From: Erysipelotrichaceae bacterium
Lineage (GTDB): Bacteria; Bacillota_I; Bacilli_A; Erysipelotrichales; Erysipelotrichaceae
Assembly: GCA_017454765.1 (NCBI GenBank)
Contig: JAFTCJ010000020.1
Location: 50,323-114,322 of the forward strand
DNA: 64,000 nucleotides
Reading direction: 5' to 3'
Shown here: piece by piece, positions 24,002 to 33,269 of the stretch
How positions within the stretch are numbered: position 1 is the first letter of the stretch
Layout of the letters: every line of letters begins with the position of its first letter
Program-made: the position numbers and the translations under genes
The notes under the pieces: generated by a model
Database searches by the model: none
Told to the model about the DNA's origin: nothing
Seen by the model: the letters and a program-made list of their open reading frames with translations, nothing else

Positions 24002-24958
24002 ATGGAAATGTTCTACTTTATCGCCAGATATTTCATGTATTTCTTCATCCCGCTTCTGGTCGTATCGGTCAGTGGCATGTTCTCGGAGCGTTCCGGTGTC
24101 ATCCATATGGCTCTTGACTCCGTCATGGTGTGGTCCTGCATGTGGGGTGTCCTGTGCCTGCAGTGGCTGGACGGTGTCGTTGCCGGACAGATGCGTCTGA
24201 TCATCGCTCTGCTGTTTGCCGGTATCACCGGTGTATTGCTGACACTGCTGCTGGCAGTTGCGGCGATCAACCTGAATGCCGACCAGACGATCGTCGGCAT
24301 GGCCATGAATACTTTTGCACCGGCATTCTGTGTCTTCTTTGCCAGAGTGCTGCAGGATGGTTCGGAGCATCTTTCGATCCGCAATGATTTCCTGATCGAA
24401 AAGATCCCGTTCCTCGGTGATATCCCGATCCTGGGTGAAATGTTCTTCTGCAGGACATATATCACCAACTTCATCGGCATCGCGATCTTCGCCATCTCGG
24501 CCATCGTCTTGAGCAAGACCCGTTTCGGTCTGAGAATGTGTGCCTGCGGTGAGAATCCTCAGGCTGCCGAATCACTGGGCGTCAACGTTCAGAAGTACAG
24601 ATATGCCGCTCTGATCATTGCCGGTTTCATCGGCGGTGTCGGCGGTCTGATGTACATCCTGCCGGTCGCGACCCACTATTCACAGACAGTCGGCGGATAC
24701 GGCTATCTGGCCATGTCCGTTCTGATCTTCGGTCAGTGGCGTTCGATTCCTCTGTTGGGTGCAGCAGCGTTCTTCGCTTTCTGCAAGACGATCGCCAATG
24801 CTTATTCCGGTATTCCTTTCCTGAACAATCTGGGTCTGCCGGCTGCGTTCTACAAGAGCCTGCCGTTCATCATCACCCTGATCGCTCTGGCGGTCACATC
24901 CAAACACGACCGTGCACCGAAGGCTTCCGGACAGCCTTACGACAAGTCGATGCGTTAA
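24002..24958 (+). CDS. Nucleoside ABC importer, permease subunit 2
   Basis: A 318-residue second permease (NupQ/YufQ-like). MFSERSGVIHMALDSVM near the start and ACGENPQAAESLGVNVQKYR are the family signatures, the latter being the coupling helix. AVAAINLNADQTIVGMAMN matches the conserved middle loop. It forms the heterodimeric channel with the preceding protein. It is the last gene of the operon, followed by a terminator. Confidence 0.92.
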   Translation: MEMFYFIARYFMYFFIPLLVVSVSGMFSERSGVIHMALDSVMVWSCMWGVLCLQWLDGVVAGQMRLIIALLFAGITGVLLTLLLAVAAINLNADQTIVGMAMNTFAPAFCVFFARVLQDGSEHLSIRNDFLIEKIPFLGDIPILGEMFFCRTYITNFIGIAIFAISAIVLSKTRFGLRMCACGENPQAAESLGVNVQKYRYAALIIAGFIGGVGGLMYILPVATHYSQTVGGYGYLAMSVLIFGQWRSIPLLGAAAFFAFCKTIANAYSGIPFLNNLGLPAAFYKSLPFIITLIALAVTSKHDRAPKASGQPYDKSMR

Positions 24959-24986
24959 GGTTTATTCTTTCAAAACAAGCTTGAAG

Positions 24987-25008
24987 AGCCGGAGGATTCC
25001 GGCTTTTC
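24987..25008 (+). terminator. Terminator of the nucleoside importer operon
   Basis: A 7-bp GC-rich stem (24987-24993 with 24998-25004), a 4-nt loop, then TTT. Confidence 0.7.
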
Positions 25009-25052
25009 GTATGCTTTCTTATGGTATGATTTTCTTATATGAAGGTGATGTT

Positions 25053-25820
25053 ATGAAAAAGAAAAGATTCAGTTTCTGGAAGTTCCTTTTGTGGCTTCTG
25101 ATTATTTTATTATTGGCGATCGGCGGCTTTGCCTATTATGTCTACCGCAGGATCAACAATATCGGCGAATATCAGGACAAGTTTGCCTATGACTACTCTG
25201 CTGAGATCGCTGCCAATCCGGATGACAGGTTTGAAGACCACATTTTCTATGACAAGGAGAATTACACCTTTACTTATGATGTCCCTGCATATTATCTGTA
25301 CAAGGTCATCACGCTTGATTCGATGAGGGAATTCCTTTCGTTGCCGGAAGACTTTACGATCGATGACATCGGCATCGAGCCTGATCTCGATCACAAAAAA
25401 GTCAACATCTATCTTTCGGTGAAGTATAAGAATTATTTCAACACTTGTCTCAAGATCGTTTCCGATCTGAGTCTGTCGCAGGATCAGACAAAAGCGGAAC
25501 TGCGTTATGATGATTTCTTTGTCGTCAGCGACAAGGTCACGGAGAGTCTGAGAGAGTATGTGGTGAAGGAAAAGGGCGAACTGATGTATACGCACCGTTT
25601 CCCGGTCCTGGTCCCTTATTACAGGATGCCTGACTACCGTCCGGATTATATCAGCAATCTCTCTTTCGAAAATGACACGATCCATGCAGAATATGATCTG
25701 GGCGGAGCGATGAAGGAATATCTGGATACGACTGAGCGTCATGAGGATTCCTTTGAAGTTGCCATGGAGAAGGTCTGGCTGGAAGTCAGGATGAACGGGA
25801 TCGCCCATGATGTCAACTGA
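25053..25820 (+). CDS. Membrane-anchored protein of unknown function
   Basis: A 255-residue protein with one N-terminal membrane helix (about residues 12-30, LLWLLIILLLAIGGF) after a Lys-rich start, so the rest is probably extracellular. The ectodomain is acidic, Tyr- and Asp-rich, with no Cys pairs or catalytic motif that I recognise. The ATG at 25053 is chosen because the helix follows directly and a GAAGGTGAT site lies upstream; a longer frame would cross the preceding terminator. It stands alone between the nucleoside importer and flavodoxin genes. Confidence 0.65.
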   Translation: MKKKRFSFWKFLLWLLIILLLAIGGFAYYVYRRINNIGEYQDKFAYDYSAEIAANPDDRFEDHIFYDKENYTFTYDVPAYYLYKVITLDSMREFLSLPEDFTIDDIGIEPDLDHKKVNIYLSVKYKNYFNTCLKIVSDLSLSQDQTKAELRYDDFFVVSDKVTESLREYVVKEKGELMYTHRFPVLVPYYRMPDYRPDYISNLSFENDTIHAEYDLGGAMKEYLDTTERHEDSFEVAMEKVWLEVRMNGIAHDVN

Positions 25821-25851
25821 TGTATAATGGTTGTATTGAGGTAAACAGAGT

Positions 25852-26358
25852 ATGAAAACACTGATCGCTTATTTCTCACATATCGGAGAAAATCTGCAGG
25901 ACAATGAGATTGTCGTGCTGGAAAAGGGCAACACCGAGGTCGTTGCGGAGAAGATCGCTGAACTGACCGGCGGTGATCTCTACAAGATCGAAGAGGAGGA
26001 TCCTTATCCGTTCAGCTACGATGACTGTCTGCGCAGAGCCAGAAGAGAAGATGAAAACAACGAACATCCCGCTTTGAAAGGCGGGCCCCGTCTCAACATG
26101 GATGACTATGATACAGTCTATATCGGTTTCCCGATCTGGTATCGTACCTATCCCAGAGTCGTGGCTTCCTTCCTGGATGCCTATGATTTTTCCGGAAAGA
26201 CTCTCAGGCCGTTCTGTACCAATGACGAAGGAACTTTCGGCATCTCTCTGCTGGAGATGCAGGGCGTTCTGAAAGGCGCAAGTTTTTCCGACGGACTGGC
26301 GATCAGGGGTGTGAAGGTATATGAATCTGATGAAAGGATAAAGGCGTACATAGGATGA
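25852..26358 (+). CDS. Flavodoxin-like protein
   Basis: A 168-residue FMN-binding electron carrier or quinone reductase of the flavodoxin_4 type. The phosphate loop is represented by LIAYFSHIGEN, the second loop by YDTVYIGFPIWYRTYPRVV, and the third by TNDEGTFG. TATAAT at 25823-25828 and an RBS GAGGT lie upstream. It overlaps the following E2-like gene by 4 nt, so the two are translated together, though no functional link between them is known to me. Confidence 0.85.
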   Translation: MKTLIAYFSHIGENLQDNEIVVLEKGNTEVVAEKIAELTGGDLYKIEEEDPYPFSYDDCLRRARREDENNEHPALKGGPRLNMDDYDTVYIGFPIWYRTYPRVVASFLDAYDFSGKTLRPFCTNDEGTFGISLLEMQGVLKGASFSDGLAIRGVKVYESDERIKAYIG

Positions 26359-27188
26359 AGAGAAAAGATGCAGTATTACTGAACGATCCCGATCCGTTTC
26401 ATTCCATCATTCCGTATATCATGCCCAAGCGGACGGAAGCGGAAGTTTCCACCACGGTGACATTCGATATCACGGAACTGTTGAAGTTTATTGCGAAACA
26501 CAACAAAGAGGAAGGCACGAACTACAAGCTTTTCCACTGTATCTGCACAGCCGGTGCCAGAACGATCTATCACCGCAACAAGCTGAATATCTTCGTTGCC
26601 GGCAGAAAATACTGGCAGAGAAACGACATCACACTGTCTTTCGTTGCCAAGCAGAAATTTGAGGATGAAGCAGTCGAAACGCTGATGACTCTGAAGGTCG
26701 ATCCGGAGATGGATCTGGATTATATTTCCAGGATGATCCTCGGCGAGATCGAAAAGGTCAGGAGCGCGGGTAACAACTCACTGGACAAGACGATGAAATT
26801 CATCGGCAGTCTGCCCCGTTTCGTACTGGAGATCTTCTTCTGGATCTTAAGCCGCATGGAGTATCACGGCATCTATCCGGAGGATCTCAAGAAAGGCGAT
26901 CCCAACTATACGACCTGTCTGCTGGCGAATCTGGGTTCGATCGGCGCCGATTCCTGTTACCATCATCTGAGCAACTTCGGTACCAATTCAATGATGGCTA
27001 CGATCGGTGCGATGTACAAGGATGCCAAGGGCAGGGATCTGGTCGATATCACGGTCACCCTGGATGAAAGGATTGCGGACGGTTTCTATTTTGCAAAATC
27101 ACTGAAGCTGATGAAGTACATTCTTGAGAATCCGGATGTGCTGGTTCAGAAGATCAAGGATCCGGTACCTGATGAATTGCCTAAATAA
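26355..27188 (+). CDS. Free-standing 2-oxoacid dehydrogenase E2-like acyltransferase domain
   Basis: A 277-residue protein resembling the catalytic domain of E2 acyltransferases and chloramphenicol acetyltransferase, without lipoyl or peripheral-subunit-binding domains. The conserved N-terminal region FDITELLKFI with FHCICTAGARTI and the C-terminal LDERIADGFYFAKSL align with E2. The catalytic motif HRxxDG reads ERIADG (about residue 237), so the catalytic His is replaced by Glu. It could be an inactive or differently acting homologue. It is translationally coupled to flavodoxin. Confidence 0.65.
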   Translation: MKRKDAVLLNDPDPFHSIIPYIMPKRTEAEVSTTVTFDITELLKFIAKHNKEEGTNYKLFHCICTAGARTIYHRNKLNIFVAGRKYWQRNDITLSFVAKQKFEDEAVETLMTLKVDPEMDLDYISRMILGEIEKVRSAGNNSLDKTMKFIGSLPRFVLEIFFWILSRMEYHGIYPEDLKKGDPNYTTCLLANLGSIGADSCYHHLSNFGTNSMMATIGAMYKDAKGRDLVDITVTLDERIADGFYFAKSLKLMKYILENPDVLVQKIKDPVPDELPK

Positions 27189-27210
27189 CTTCCCGACAGG
27201 GGAGTTTTTC
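27187..27210 (+). terminator. Terminator after the E2-like gene
   Basis: An 8-bp stem (27187-27194 with 27199-27206, one G-T pair) with a GACA loop is followed by T residues. It overlaps the TAA stop. Confidence 0.8.
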
Positions 27211-27249
27211 TTTTATAATGAAGATGGTTGTTAAGGAGATTGATATCAT

Positions 27250-28656
27250 ATGACAAAAACCGAAAAAGAGAGACGTGAGCTGGAGAAGCTCGAAAAGGCC
27301 GAGGCGTTTCACGGCCACGAACATTACTTCTTCATCCTCGTCATCGTTTTAAGTATCATCTATATCGTTGATGAACTTGCCTCAAACGTCAAAGGCATCG
27401 TTGAGGTGCAGACGGTCAGAGACCTGTTCAATGTCGTCTATCCTTCCACGGAATATGACAAGGCTTCGGCAACACTGGGTTTTGTGACCATGGCCGGATA
27501 TCTGTCCTATCTGATCTCGCCGTTCTACAAGTCGCTGGCTGACAGATTCGGCAGAAGGATCTTTCTGATCATCAACACCATCGGCATGGGCGTCGGCATG
27601 CTGCTTTGCATCCTGTCCAGAAGCATCATCCTGTATGTCGTGGGTGCCGTCATCATGACTTTCTTCACCCCGAATGATATGCAGGTCATCTATATCATGG
27701 AATGTGCACCGAAAGAGCACCGCGCAAAGCTGTGTTCGATCACCAAGGGTCTGGCTCTGATCTCTGTATCGCTGCTGGGTCTGTGCGTCAAGCTTTTCGT
27801 CAATGATGCCGTTCCTTCTACCTGGAGAAACGTCTTCATCGTTCCGATCGTCCTGGCTTTCGTCATCGGTATCGCTGCGATCTATTTTGTCAGAGAAACA
27901 CCGGTCTATACGCAGAAGAGACTGCAGTATCTGAGAGCTACGGAAGAAGAAAGAGCTGCTGCGGCCGAAGCTGAAAAGGCAAATGAAGAAGAAGCAAAGA
28001 AAAAGAATGTTTCCGTCTGGGATGCCTTCCGTTTCATTCTCGGCAACAGGCAGACAAGAGCGATCGCAATCGTCGCACTGATCATGGCGTTCTCGACCGG
28101 CTATACCGGAAAGTATCAGCCGATGCTGGAAGCCGGCAAATACAACGGTGTCATGACGACTGATGCAGTCAATATCGTCCTGATGTTCTATCCTCTGATC
28201 AACGGTATCTTTACGATGATCGGCGGTTTCATCACCGATGCTCTGGGCAGAAAGAAATCGGCCTTGATCCTGGGCTTATGGGCAGCATTGGGTCTGGCGG
28301 TATTTGCCTACGGCTGTATCCGTCCGCTCAATCCGTATATCATCGGTCTGGCTTACGGTATTTCGATCGCCGGTCTGTGGTCGATCTCCGACATGATCTA
28401 TTTCGTCATCACTTCGGAATCCACTCCGACCGAGATGCGTGCTTCCGTCGTCGGTTCCATGCAGCTGGTCGGTATGTTCGGTACCGGTTTCAATATGATC
28501 TATAACAACGTCGTCACGATGATCGCCGGTTCGACCAATCTGCCGGTCGTCCTGACAGTAGCGTATCTGCCGCTGATGGCGATCGCCCTGATCATCATGA
28601 TGCTCAAGGTCAAAGAGACCAAGGGCGTCGATCTGGAGAACGTTCAGGTAGACTAG
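27250..28656 (+). CDS. MFS transporter
   Basis: A 468-residue major facilitator with about 12 helices, a charged N-terminal tail (about 25 residues, Glu/Lys-rich) and a long acidic Ala/Glu-rich central loop near residues 230-255. Motif A appears as LADRFGRRIF after helix 2 and DALGRKKSAL in the second half; a PETKG-like VKETKG is seen at the end. TATAAT at 27214-27219 and AAGGAG precede it. It is the first gene of a three-gene operon with an alpha/beta hydrolase and a GH42 beta-galactosidase, so a galactoside or related carbohydrate is the natural guess for the substrate. Confidence 0.85.
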   Translation: MTKTEKERRELEKLEKAEAFHGHEHYFFILVIVLSIIYIVDELASNVKGIVEVQTVRDLFNVVYPSTEYDKASATLGFVTMAGYLSYLISPFYKSLADRFGRRIFLIINTIGMGVGMLLCILSRSIILYVVGAVIMTFFTPNDMQVIYIMECAPKEHRAKLCSITKGLALISVSLLGLCVKLFVNDAVPSTWRNVFIVPIVLAFVIGIAAIYFVRETPVYTQKRLQYLRATEEERAAAAEAEKANEEEAKKKNVSVWDAFRFILGNRQTRAIAIVALIMAFSTGYTGKYQPMLEAGKYNGVMTTDAVNIVLMFYPLINGIFTMIGGFITDALGRKKSALILGLWAALGLAVFAYGCIRPLNPYIIGLAYGISIAGLWSISDMIYFVITSESTPTEMRASVVGSMQLVGMFGTGFNMIYNNVVTMIAGSTNLPVVLTVAYLPLMAIALIIMMLKVKETKGVDLENVQVD

Positions 28657-28657
28657 G

Positions 28658-29617
28658 ATGAAGATCGTACTGATCATCCTGCTGCTTGCGGTCCTTTTAT
28701 CGATGGCGGCAGGTTACTACATCTTCAACTCGGTCTTTCTCTACAACGACCAGCGCAAAGGCGACAAGGAGAGTGCTCTGGATCCCTCTTCGATCGACTC
28801 CGAAACGGACCTGATGCGTCCGACGGCTGCCAGATATTACGCATTCAGAGCTCCTTATATCGATGAATTTGAAAAGCTCGATCTCAGGGAACTGACGATC
28901 CGTTCTTTTGATAATCTCACCTTATACGGCTATCTGCTGGAGGGCAATCCCAAGGAGGTCGTCATCTGTGTTCACGGCTACAAGTCTTCCATGGAAGAGG
29001 ATTTTGCGGACAGGATCGAGATCTACCGCAAGAGAGGTTCGACTGTGCTGCTGCTCAATGACAGGGCACACGGCAAGTCTGAAGGAAAATACCTGGGCTT
29101 TTCGGAGAACGACAGACGTGATGTTGCCAGATGGGTCGATCTGATCAATCAGATGTATGAAGATCCGAAGATCTATCTGCACGGCATATCCATGGGCGGT
29201 GCGACCGTCATCCACTGTTCGGATATGGGTTTAAAGAATGTCTGCGGCATCATCGATGACTGCGGTTTCGATTCGATCGTCAACATCTCGAAATATCTGA
29301 TCAAGGATATGTATCATCTGCCTTATTTTCCGTTCGGTGATCTGGCCTGGTTCTGGTCGGTCATCATCACCGGCGTGAGTTTCAATACATCCATGGGCGA
29401 AGACTGTGTCAGACGATCCGGTCTGCCGATCCTGTTCATTCACGGAAAGGAAGACCACTTCGTTCCCTGTGATATGTCGGTCAGGATGTATGAAGCCTGC
29501 AGCGGCCCCAAAGAGCTGCATCTGATCGAGGGCTGCGGCCATGCGGCTGCCTATATGATGGCGAGAGAAGAATACGCAGATGCCGTCAACAGACTGATGG
29601 ACGGTAAATTTCAATGA
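28658..29617 (+). CDS. Alpha/beta hydrolase with N-terminal membrane helix
   Basis: A 319-residue protein with an N-terminal helix (about residues 4-22) and an alpha/beta hydrolase domain. The catalytic triad is visible: Ser in HGISMGGATV (about 178), Asp in FIHGKEDHFVP (about 268), His in EGCGHAAAY (about 291). The oxyanion motif is CVHGYKSS. Similar proteins are common as one-copy hydrolases in Firmicutes. It follows the MFS gene by 1 bp and overlaps the GH42 gene by 4 nt, so it may deacylate or otherwise trim the sugar substrate; this is inference. Confidence 0.88.
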   Translation: MKIVLIILLLAVLLSMAAGYYIFNSVFLYNDQRKGDKESALDPSSIDSETDLMRPTAARYYAFRAPYIDEFEKLDLRELTIRSFDNLTLYGYLLEGNPKEVVICVHGYKSSMEEDFADRIEIYRKRGSTVLLLNDRAHGKSEGKYLGFSENDRRDVARWVDLINQMYEDPKIYLHGISMGGATVIHCSDMGLKNVCGIIDDCGFDSIVNISKYLIKDMYHLPYFPFGDLAWFWSVIITGVSFNTSMGEDCVRRSGLPILFIHGKEDHFVPCDMSVRMYEACSGPKELHLIEGCGHAAAYMMAREEYADAVNRLMDGKFQ

Positions 29618-31386
29618 GATATCTGGGTGTCGACTATTACCCCGAACAGTGGGGGCTGGATCTTCTGGATGAGGATCTGAAGAATATCGTCGAACTGGGC
29701 GCCAATCTGATCAGGATCGGTGATTTTGCCTGGGACCGTTTTGAACCGAAAGAGGGAGAATATGATTTCTCCTTCTTTGATGAGGTCGTAAAGAGAGCCG
29801 GTGAATACGGGCTGAAAGTCATGATGTGTGTGCCGACGGCGACCATGCCGGCATGGCTGTATCAGAAATATCCCGAGATCATGAACGAGGATGAGCGGGG
29901 ATACCGCCAGCCCTTCGGCGCCAGAAGAGGATATTGCTGCAACAGCGATATCTATATCGAAAAAGCGACCGCCCTGGCGCAAGCCCTGGCTGAACATTAC
30001 AAGGACAATGAGACGATCGTCGCCTGGCAGGTCGACAATGAGATCGGACATGAGGGTTCGGATCTCTGTTACTGCGAGAACTGTCATAAGAAGTTCATCG
30101 CCTGGCTGAGAAACAGGTATCGGGATATCGGCGAACTGAACGACAGATGGGGCACTTCTTTCTGGACACATACCTATGACGATTTTGATCAGATCCCGCT
30201 GCCCAAACCTTCTTTCACGGCCCAGAATCCTTCTTTGAGACTGGAGTGGGCAAGGTTCCGCAACGAATCTGCGGTGAATTATATCAAGGGTCTGGTGGAT
30301 GCGGTGAAGAAACATGATCAGAAACACCCTGTCACTCATGACTTTGAGGGCGGCACCATCAACAAGTGCTTCTCTCCCTTTGATATTTCAAAGTATCTGG
30401 ATTTTGTTTCCTACAACAACTATCCGGTCTGGGGCGGACAGAAGGCTCCTTTGTCTGACAGCGATCTCTCCTTCACCCTGGCTTATGCCAGAGGCTTCAG
30501 AAGAGAGAAGTTCTGGGTCACCGAGTCGATCATGGGCCAGCAGGGTCATAACGATATCGGCTATGCCCCGAAACCCGATGAAGCCAAGAAGTGGGCACTG
30601 GATTCCCTGGATGAGGGAGTCGAGAGCCTGATCTTCTTCCGTTACCGCGGTTTCATCAAAGGCGCCGAACAGTTCTGTTTCGGCATCCTGGATGCGGACA
30701 ACGAAAAAAGAAGAAAATACTACGAGACAAAAGCATTCTTTGAAGAGGCAAAAGAAAAAGAGATCACACTTCCCAAGAGCGATGTCTGCATCGTCTATGA
30801 CTATGATTCCAAATCATCCATGCAGATACAGAGACAGTCGGACGTCTTCTCCTATGAAGGGGAATGCATGAAACTCTACCGGCAGCTGTACAACAGGAAG
30901 ATGAGCTGCGATGTCATCGATTCGTCTGCTGATTTTTCTGATTACAGACTGGTGATCCTGCCTTATATGATCATCATGAGCGATGCATTCAGGGAAAGAC
31001 TGAAGAACTATGTTTCGCTGGGAGGAAAGGTGTTGCTGACGGCGAGGACAGCCTGGAAGGACAGTGACAACAATCTTGTCTTCGGCAAACGTCTGCCTGT
31101 CGATCTGAATGACCTTTGCGGCTGTCTGGTAGAGGAACATGAATCCCTGCTGGAAGGTGTCAGCAGTCCCTGTGAGATGGACGGCAGACCCGGCGAGGGC
31201 TATGTCTTTGAAGAACTGCTGAAGCTGACAGAAGGGAAGCAGATCATCGGCTGGAAAGACAATCCTTTCGGTGATTATGCCGCTGTCGTAGAAAACAGCT
31301 ACGGCAAAGGCAGGTGTTACTACATGGGCTCTTCCTTTGATGAAGATACACTAAGCAGATTGTTCGATCATATACTGAAAGATTAG
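29614..31386 (+). CDS. Beta-galactosidase, glycoside hydrolase family 42
   Basis: A retaining beta-galactosidase acting on oligosaccharides in the cytoplasm. Family signatures: VDYYPEQWG at the N-terminus, LIRIGDFAWDRFEPKEG, CCNSDIY, acid/base Glu in WQVDNEIGH (about residue 149) and nucleophile Glu in FWVTESIMGQQ (about 308). The trimerisation domain and part of a C-terminal beta domain follow. At 590 residues it is shorter than many GH42 enzymes (about 650-690), with the C-terminal part reduced. Coupled to the upstream hydrolase by a 4-nt overlap. Confidence 0.92.
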   Translation: MRYLGVDYYPEQWGLDLLDEDLKNIVELGANLIRIGDFAWDRFEPKEGEYDFSFFDEVVKRAGEYGLKVMMCVPTATMPAWLYQKYPEIMNEDERGYRQPFGARRGYCCNSDIYIEKATALAQALAEHYKDNETIVAWQVDNEIGHEGSDLCYCENCHKKFIAWLRNRYRDIGELNDRWGTSFWTHTYDDFDQIPLPKPSFTAQNPSLRLEWARFRNESAVNYIKGLVDAVKKHDQKHPVTHDFEGGTINKCFSPFDISKYLDFVSYNNYPVWGGQKAPLSDSDLSFTLAYARGFRREKFWVTESIMGQQGHNDIGYAPKPDEAKKWALDSLDEGVESLIFFRYRGFIKGAEQFCFGILDADNEKRRKYYETKAFFEEAKEKEITLPKSDVCIVYDYDSKSSMQIQRQSDVFSYEGECMKLYRQLYNRKMSCDVIDSSADFSDYRLVILPYMIIMSDAFRERLKNYVSLGGKVLLTARTAWKDSDNNLVFGKRLPVDLNDLCGCLVEEHESLLEGVSSPCEMDGRPGEGYVFEELLKLTEGKQIIGWKDNPFGDYAAVVENSYGKGRCYYMGSSFDEDTLSRLFDHILKD

Positions 31387-31414
31387 AAAACGGAGATTTG
31401 AATCTCCGTTTTTT
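31387..31414. terminator. Bidirectional terminator between GH42 and SIS genes
   Basis: A perfect 10-bp stem (31387-31396 with 31403-31412) with 6-nt loop, A-run before and T-run after. Confidence 0.88.
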
Positions 31415-32321
31415 ACATTTCTCCGTTGAAGCGGTAGAAGACATCATTGTCGGCAAGTTCTTTCATGTCCGAGATGTCTGTTCCTTTATTATTGGCGATC
31501 TCCCGTATCAGCTTGAGTGAGATCAGGGTCGCATAATAGTCGTTTATCACGTCGTCTTCATATTTCCGGCTGATGGTGATGATCTTTCGGAAATGGTTCT
31601 TCAGATTCTCATAGAGAAGATCATCGAGTTCATTGTCCATCCTGAAGAAGATCAGATCGGCATTGCTGTGACGGCTCAGATTGATGCGTCCGTGGCAGTA
31701 GTTGTATTTGTCATGAACGACACAGGCAGCCATGCCTGATTCAGTGATCGATGATTCCAGCATCACAGAAGCTGTGGACGTCTCATAGCCGGACATCACT
31801 TCATAGAAGCTGTTATCGGAATCAGACCGGATCTCTTCATTCAGTATTTCCCGGACAATATCAGGATCGTTCCTGTACCAGAGCAGGATCAGACTCAAGG
31901 GAACGATCGTAGCCGATATCGATACATAGGAATCTTCCCGGATCATGTGATAGACGATATTGTCGCAGTAATCTCTTTCGTTTCCGGTCAGCAGATATTT
32001 CTTCAGATCGGTTTGAAACATGACTTCGGCGCCGATATTGTTTCCGGAATAGGAGACGGAAATGACGTTTCTGTAAGGCGTCAGATCCATATATTTCAGA
32101 TCTCTGGGGAAGGCGAATGTCGAGACGATGTGTTTCTTTTCCCTGAGGACTTTCGCGAGGAAAGAGGCGACGACAGAGGATCCACCCACGCCGCAGACCA
32201 AAGTCGGCCCTTCGATCTCATCAAGTTTGCGGAAGAACAGATCGAGATCTGTGTTGGCGATCGCGTATTCCACTTTGTCTTTTAATGTAGCGAAGCAGTC
32301 ATTCATTTTGTCATAATTCAT
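31413..32321 (-). CDS. SIS (sugar isomerase) domain protein
   Basis: A 302-residue protein with the phosphosugar-binding SIS fold. The loop LVCGVGGSSVVASFLAKVL (near residue 40) and the Ser-rich VISVSYSGNN (near 88) are the typical phosphate-binding and active-site loops. A second SIS half seems to cover residues 160-290. The ATG at 32321 has AAGGAG and begins MNYDKMND; a longer frame would enter the kinase gene by another 39 codons. It overlaps the PfkB kinase gene by 11 nt. Such kinase/SIS pairs occur in fructosamine (FrlD/FrlB-like) pathways; that substrate is only a suggestion. Confidence 0.75.
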   Translation of the reverse strand: MNYDKMNDCFATLKDKVEYAIANTDLDLFFRKLDEIEGPTLVCGVGGSSVVASFLAKVLREKKHIVSTFAFPRDLKYMDLTPYRNVISVSYSGNNIGAEVMFQTDLKKYLLTGNERDYCDNIVYHMIREDSYVSISATIVPLSLILLWYRNDPDIVREILNEEIRSDSDNSFYEVMSGYETSTASVMLESSITESGMAACVVHDKYNYCHGRINLSRHSNADLIFFRMDNELDDLLYENLKNHFRKIITISRKYEDDVINDYYATLISLKLIREIANNKGTDISDMKELADNDVFYRFNGEM

Positions 32322-33237
32322 AGTTGTGCTCCTTGGCAAATGTTTCCAGATCTTCAAAGGATGATAAGCCTCCCAGCCCGCCCAGGACAGTGCAGGCGTA
32401 GGCACCGTTGACTGTCGCATAGGACAGCGCTTTTTCATAAGGGATCTGTTTCAGCAGACAGGCGATGAAGCAGCCGGCAAAGGCATCTCCGGCACCGGTA
32501 GAGTCGATGACTTCAAGATTTGGGACAGAAGGTCTGAATATCTCCCTGTCTTTCAGATAGAGAGTCGATCCTTTGGAACCCTGCGTGACGATGACAAATT
32601 CTCCGCCGTTGTTCAGGATGATGTCTTTCGGTTCGCCCGGTGAGTTTTCTTTTAATCGCTGATAGCTGGTTTCATTGATGAAGAGACCATCCGCAAGATC
32701 GTAGAGGACCTTCACTCTGGAAGGATCATCGTATTTGGAAGAACCGTCAAGGATGATCCTGGCACCGTTTTTCTTTGCCTGCAGAAGCGGATCGATCGAA
32801 GCGAAGGATCGGCTGATCATATGCATCAATGAATAGATATAGGTCGCATTGTTCAGCAGTTCCTGTATCTCTTCGATCATCTCATAATGGGGTCTGATCG
32901 GATCGATGACGAACATCGTGCGCTGATCACCGGTCAGGAAGATGAGGACTTTGCCGTTGCGGACGCCTTTTGCGATCTGAACAAGATCGGTATTGAAATG
33001 AAGCCGTTTCAGTTCACTCAGAAGAAAGGGTGTCGTTTCATCCTCTTCTCCAAGCATGTCCAGAGCATATACGGATTGGCCTTTGGCGGCACATATGGCT
33101 CCGACATTGAGCGGAGGTCCGCCGGCTGCGGTGCTGATATAACGGGCATGGGAAAAATCACCCACGTCCGGATAAGTATCGGATTCATAGAAGGAATCGA
33201 CACTGCTGCCCAAGATTGAGAGTAAATATTTATCCAT
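32311..33237 (-). CDS. PfkB family carbohydrate kinase
   Basis: A 308-residue ribokinase-like sugar kinase. The second PfkB signature DSTGAGDAFAGCF, with the catalytic Asp, is near residue 245. GGPPLNVGAICAAKG near residue 38 is the sugar-binding Gly-Gly region. It is the first gene of the kinase/SIS pair. TATAAT on the minus strand (33244-33249) ends 6 nt before the ATG at 33237 and there is no Shine-Dalgarno site, so the mRNA may be leaderless. The substrate could be ribose, a fructosamine or another ketose. Confidence 0.88.
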   Translation of the reverse strand: MDKYLLSILGSSVDSFYESDTYPDVGDFSHARYISTAAGGPPLNVGAICAAKGQSVYALDMLGEEDETTPFLLSELKRLHFNTDLVQIAKGVRNGKVLIFLTGDQRTMFVIDPIRPHYEMIEEIQELLNNATYIYSLMHMISRSFASIDPLLQAKKNGARIILDGSSKYDDPSRVKVLYDLADGLFINETSYQRLKENSPGEPKDIILNNGGEFVIVTQGSKGSTLYLKDREIFRPSVPNLEVIDSTGAGDAFAGCFIACLLKQIPYEKALSYATVNGAYACTVLGGLGGLSSFEDLETFAKEHNYEL

Positions 33238-33245
33238 AGTTCCAT

Positions 33246-33251
33246 TATAAT
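33246..33251 (+). promoter_or_regulatory. -10 element of the glutamine synthetase gene
   Basis: TATAAT lies at 33246-33251 in the 32-bp gap between divergent genes. The Shine-Dalgarno AAGGAG (33258-33263) decides the start at 33270. An overlapping TATAAT reads on the minus strand toward the PfkB gene. Confidence 0.45.
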
Positions 33252-33269
33252 ATGAGTAAGGAGTTCGTT

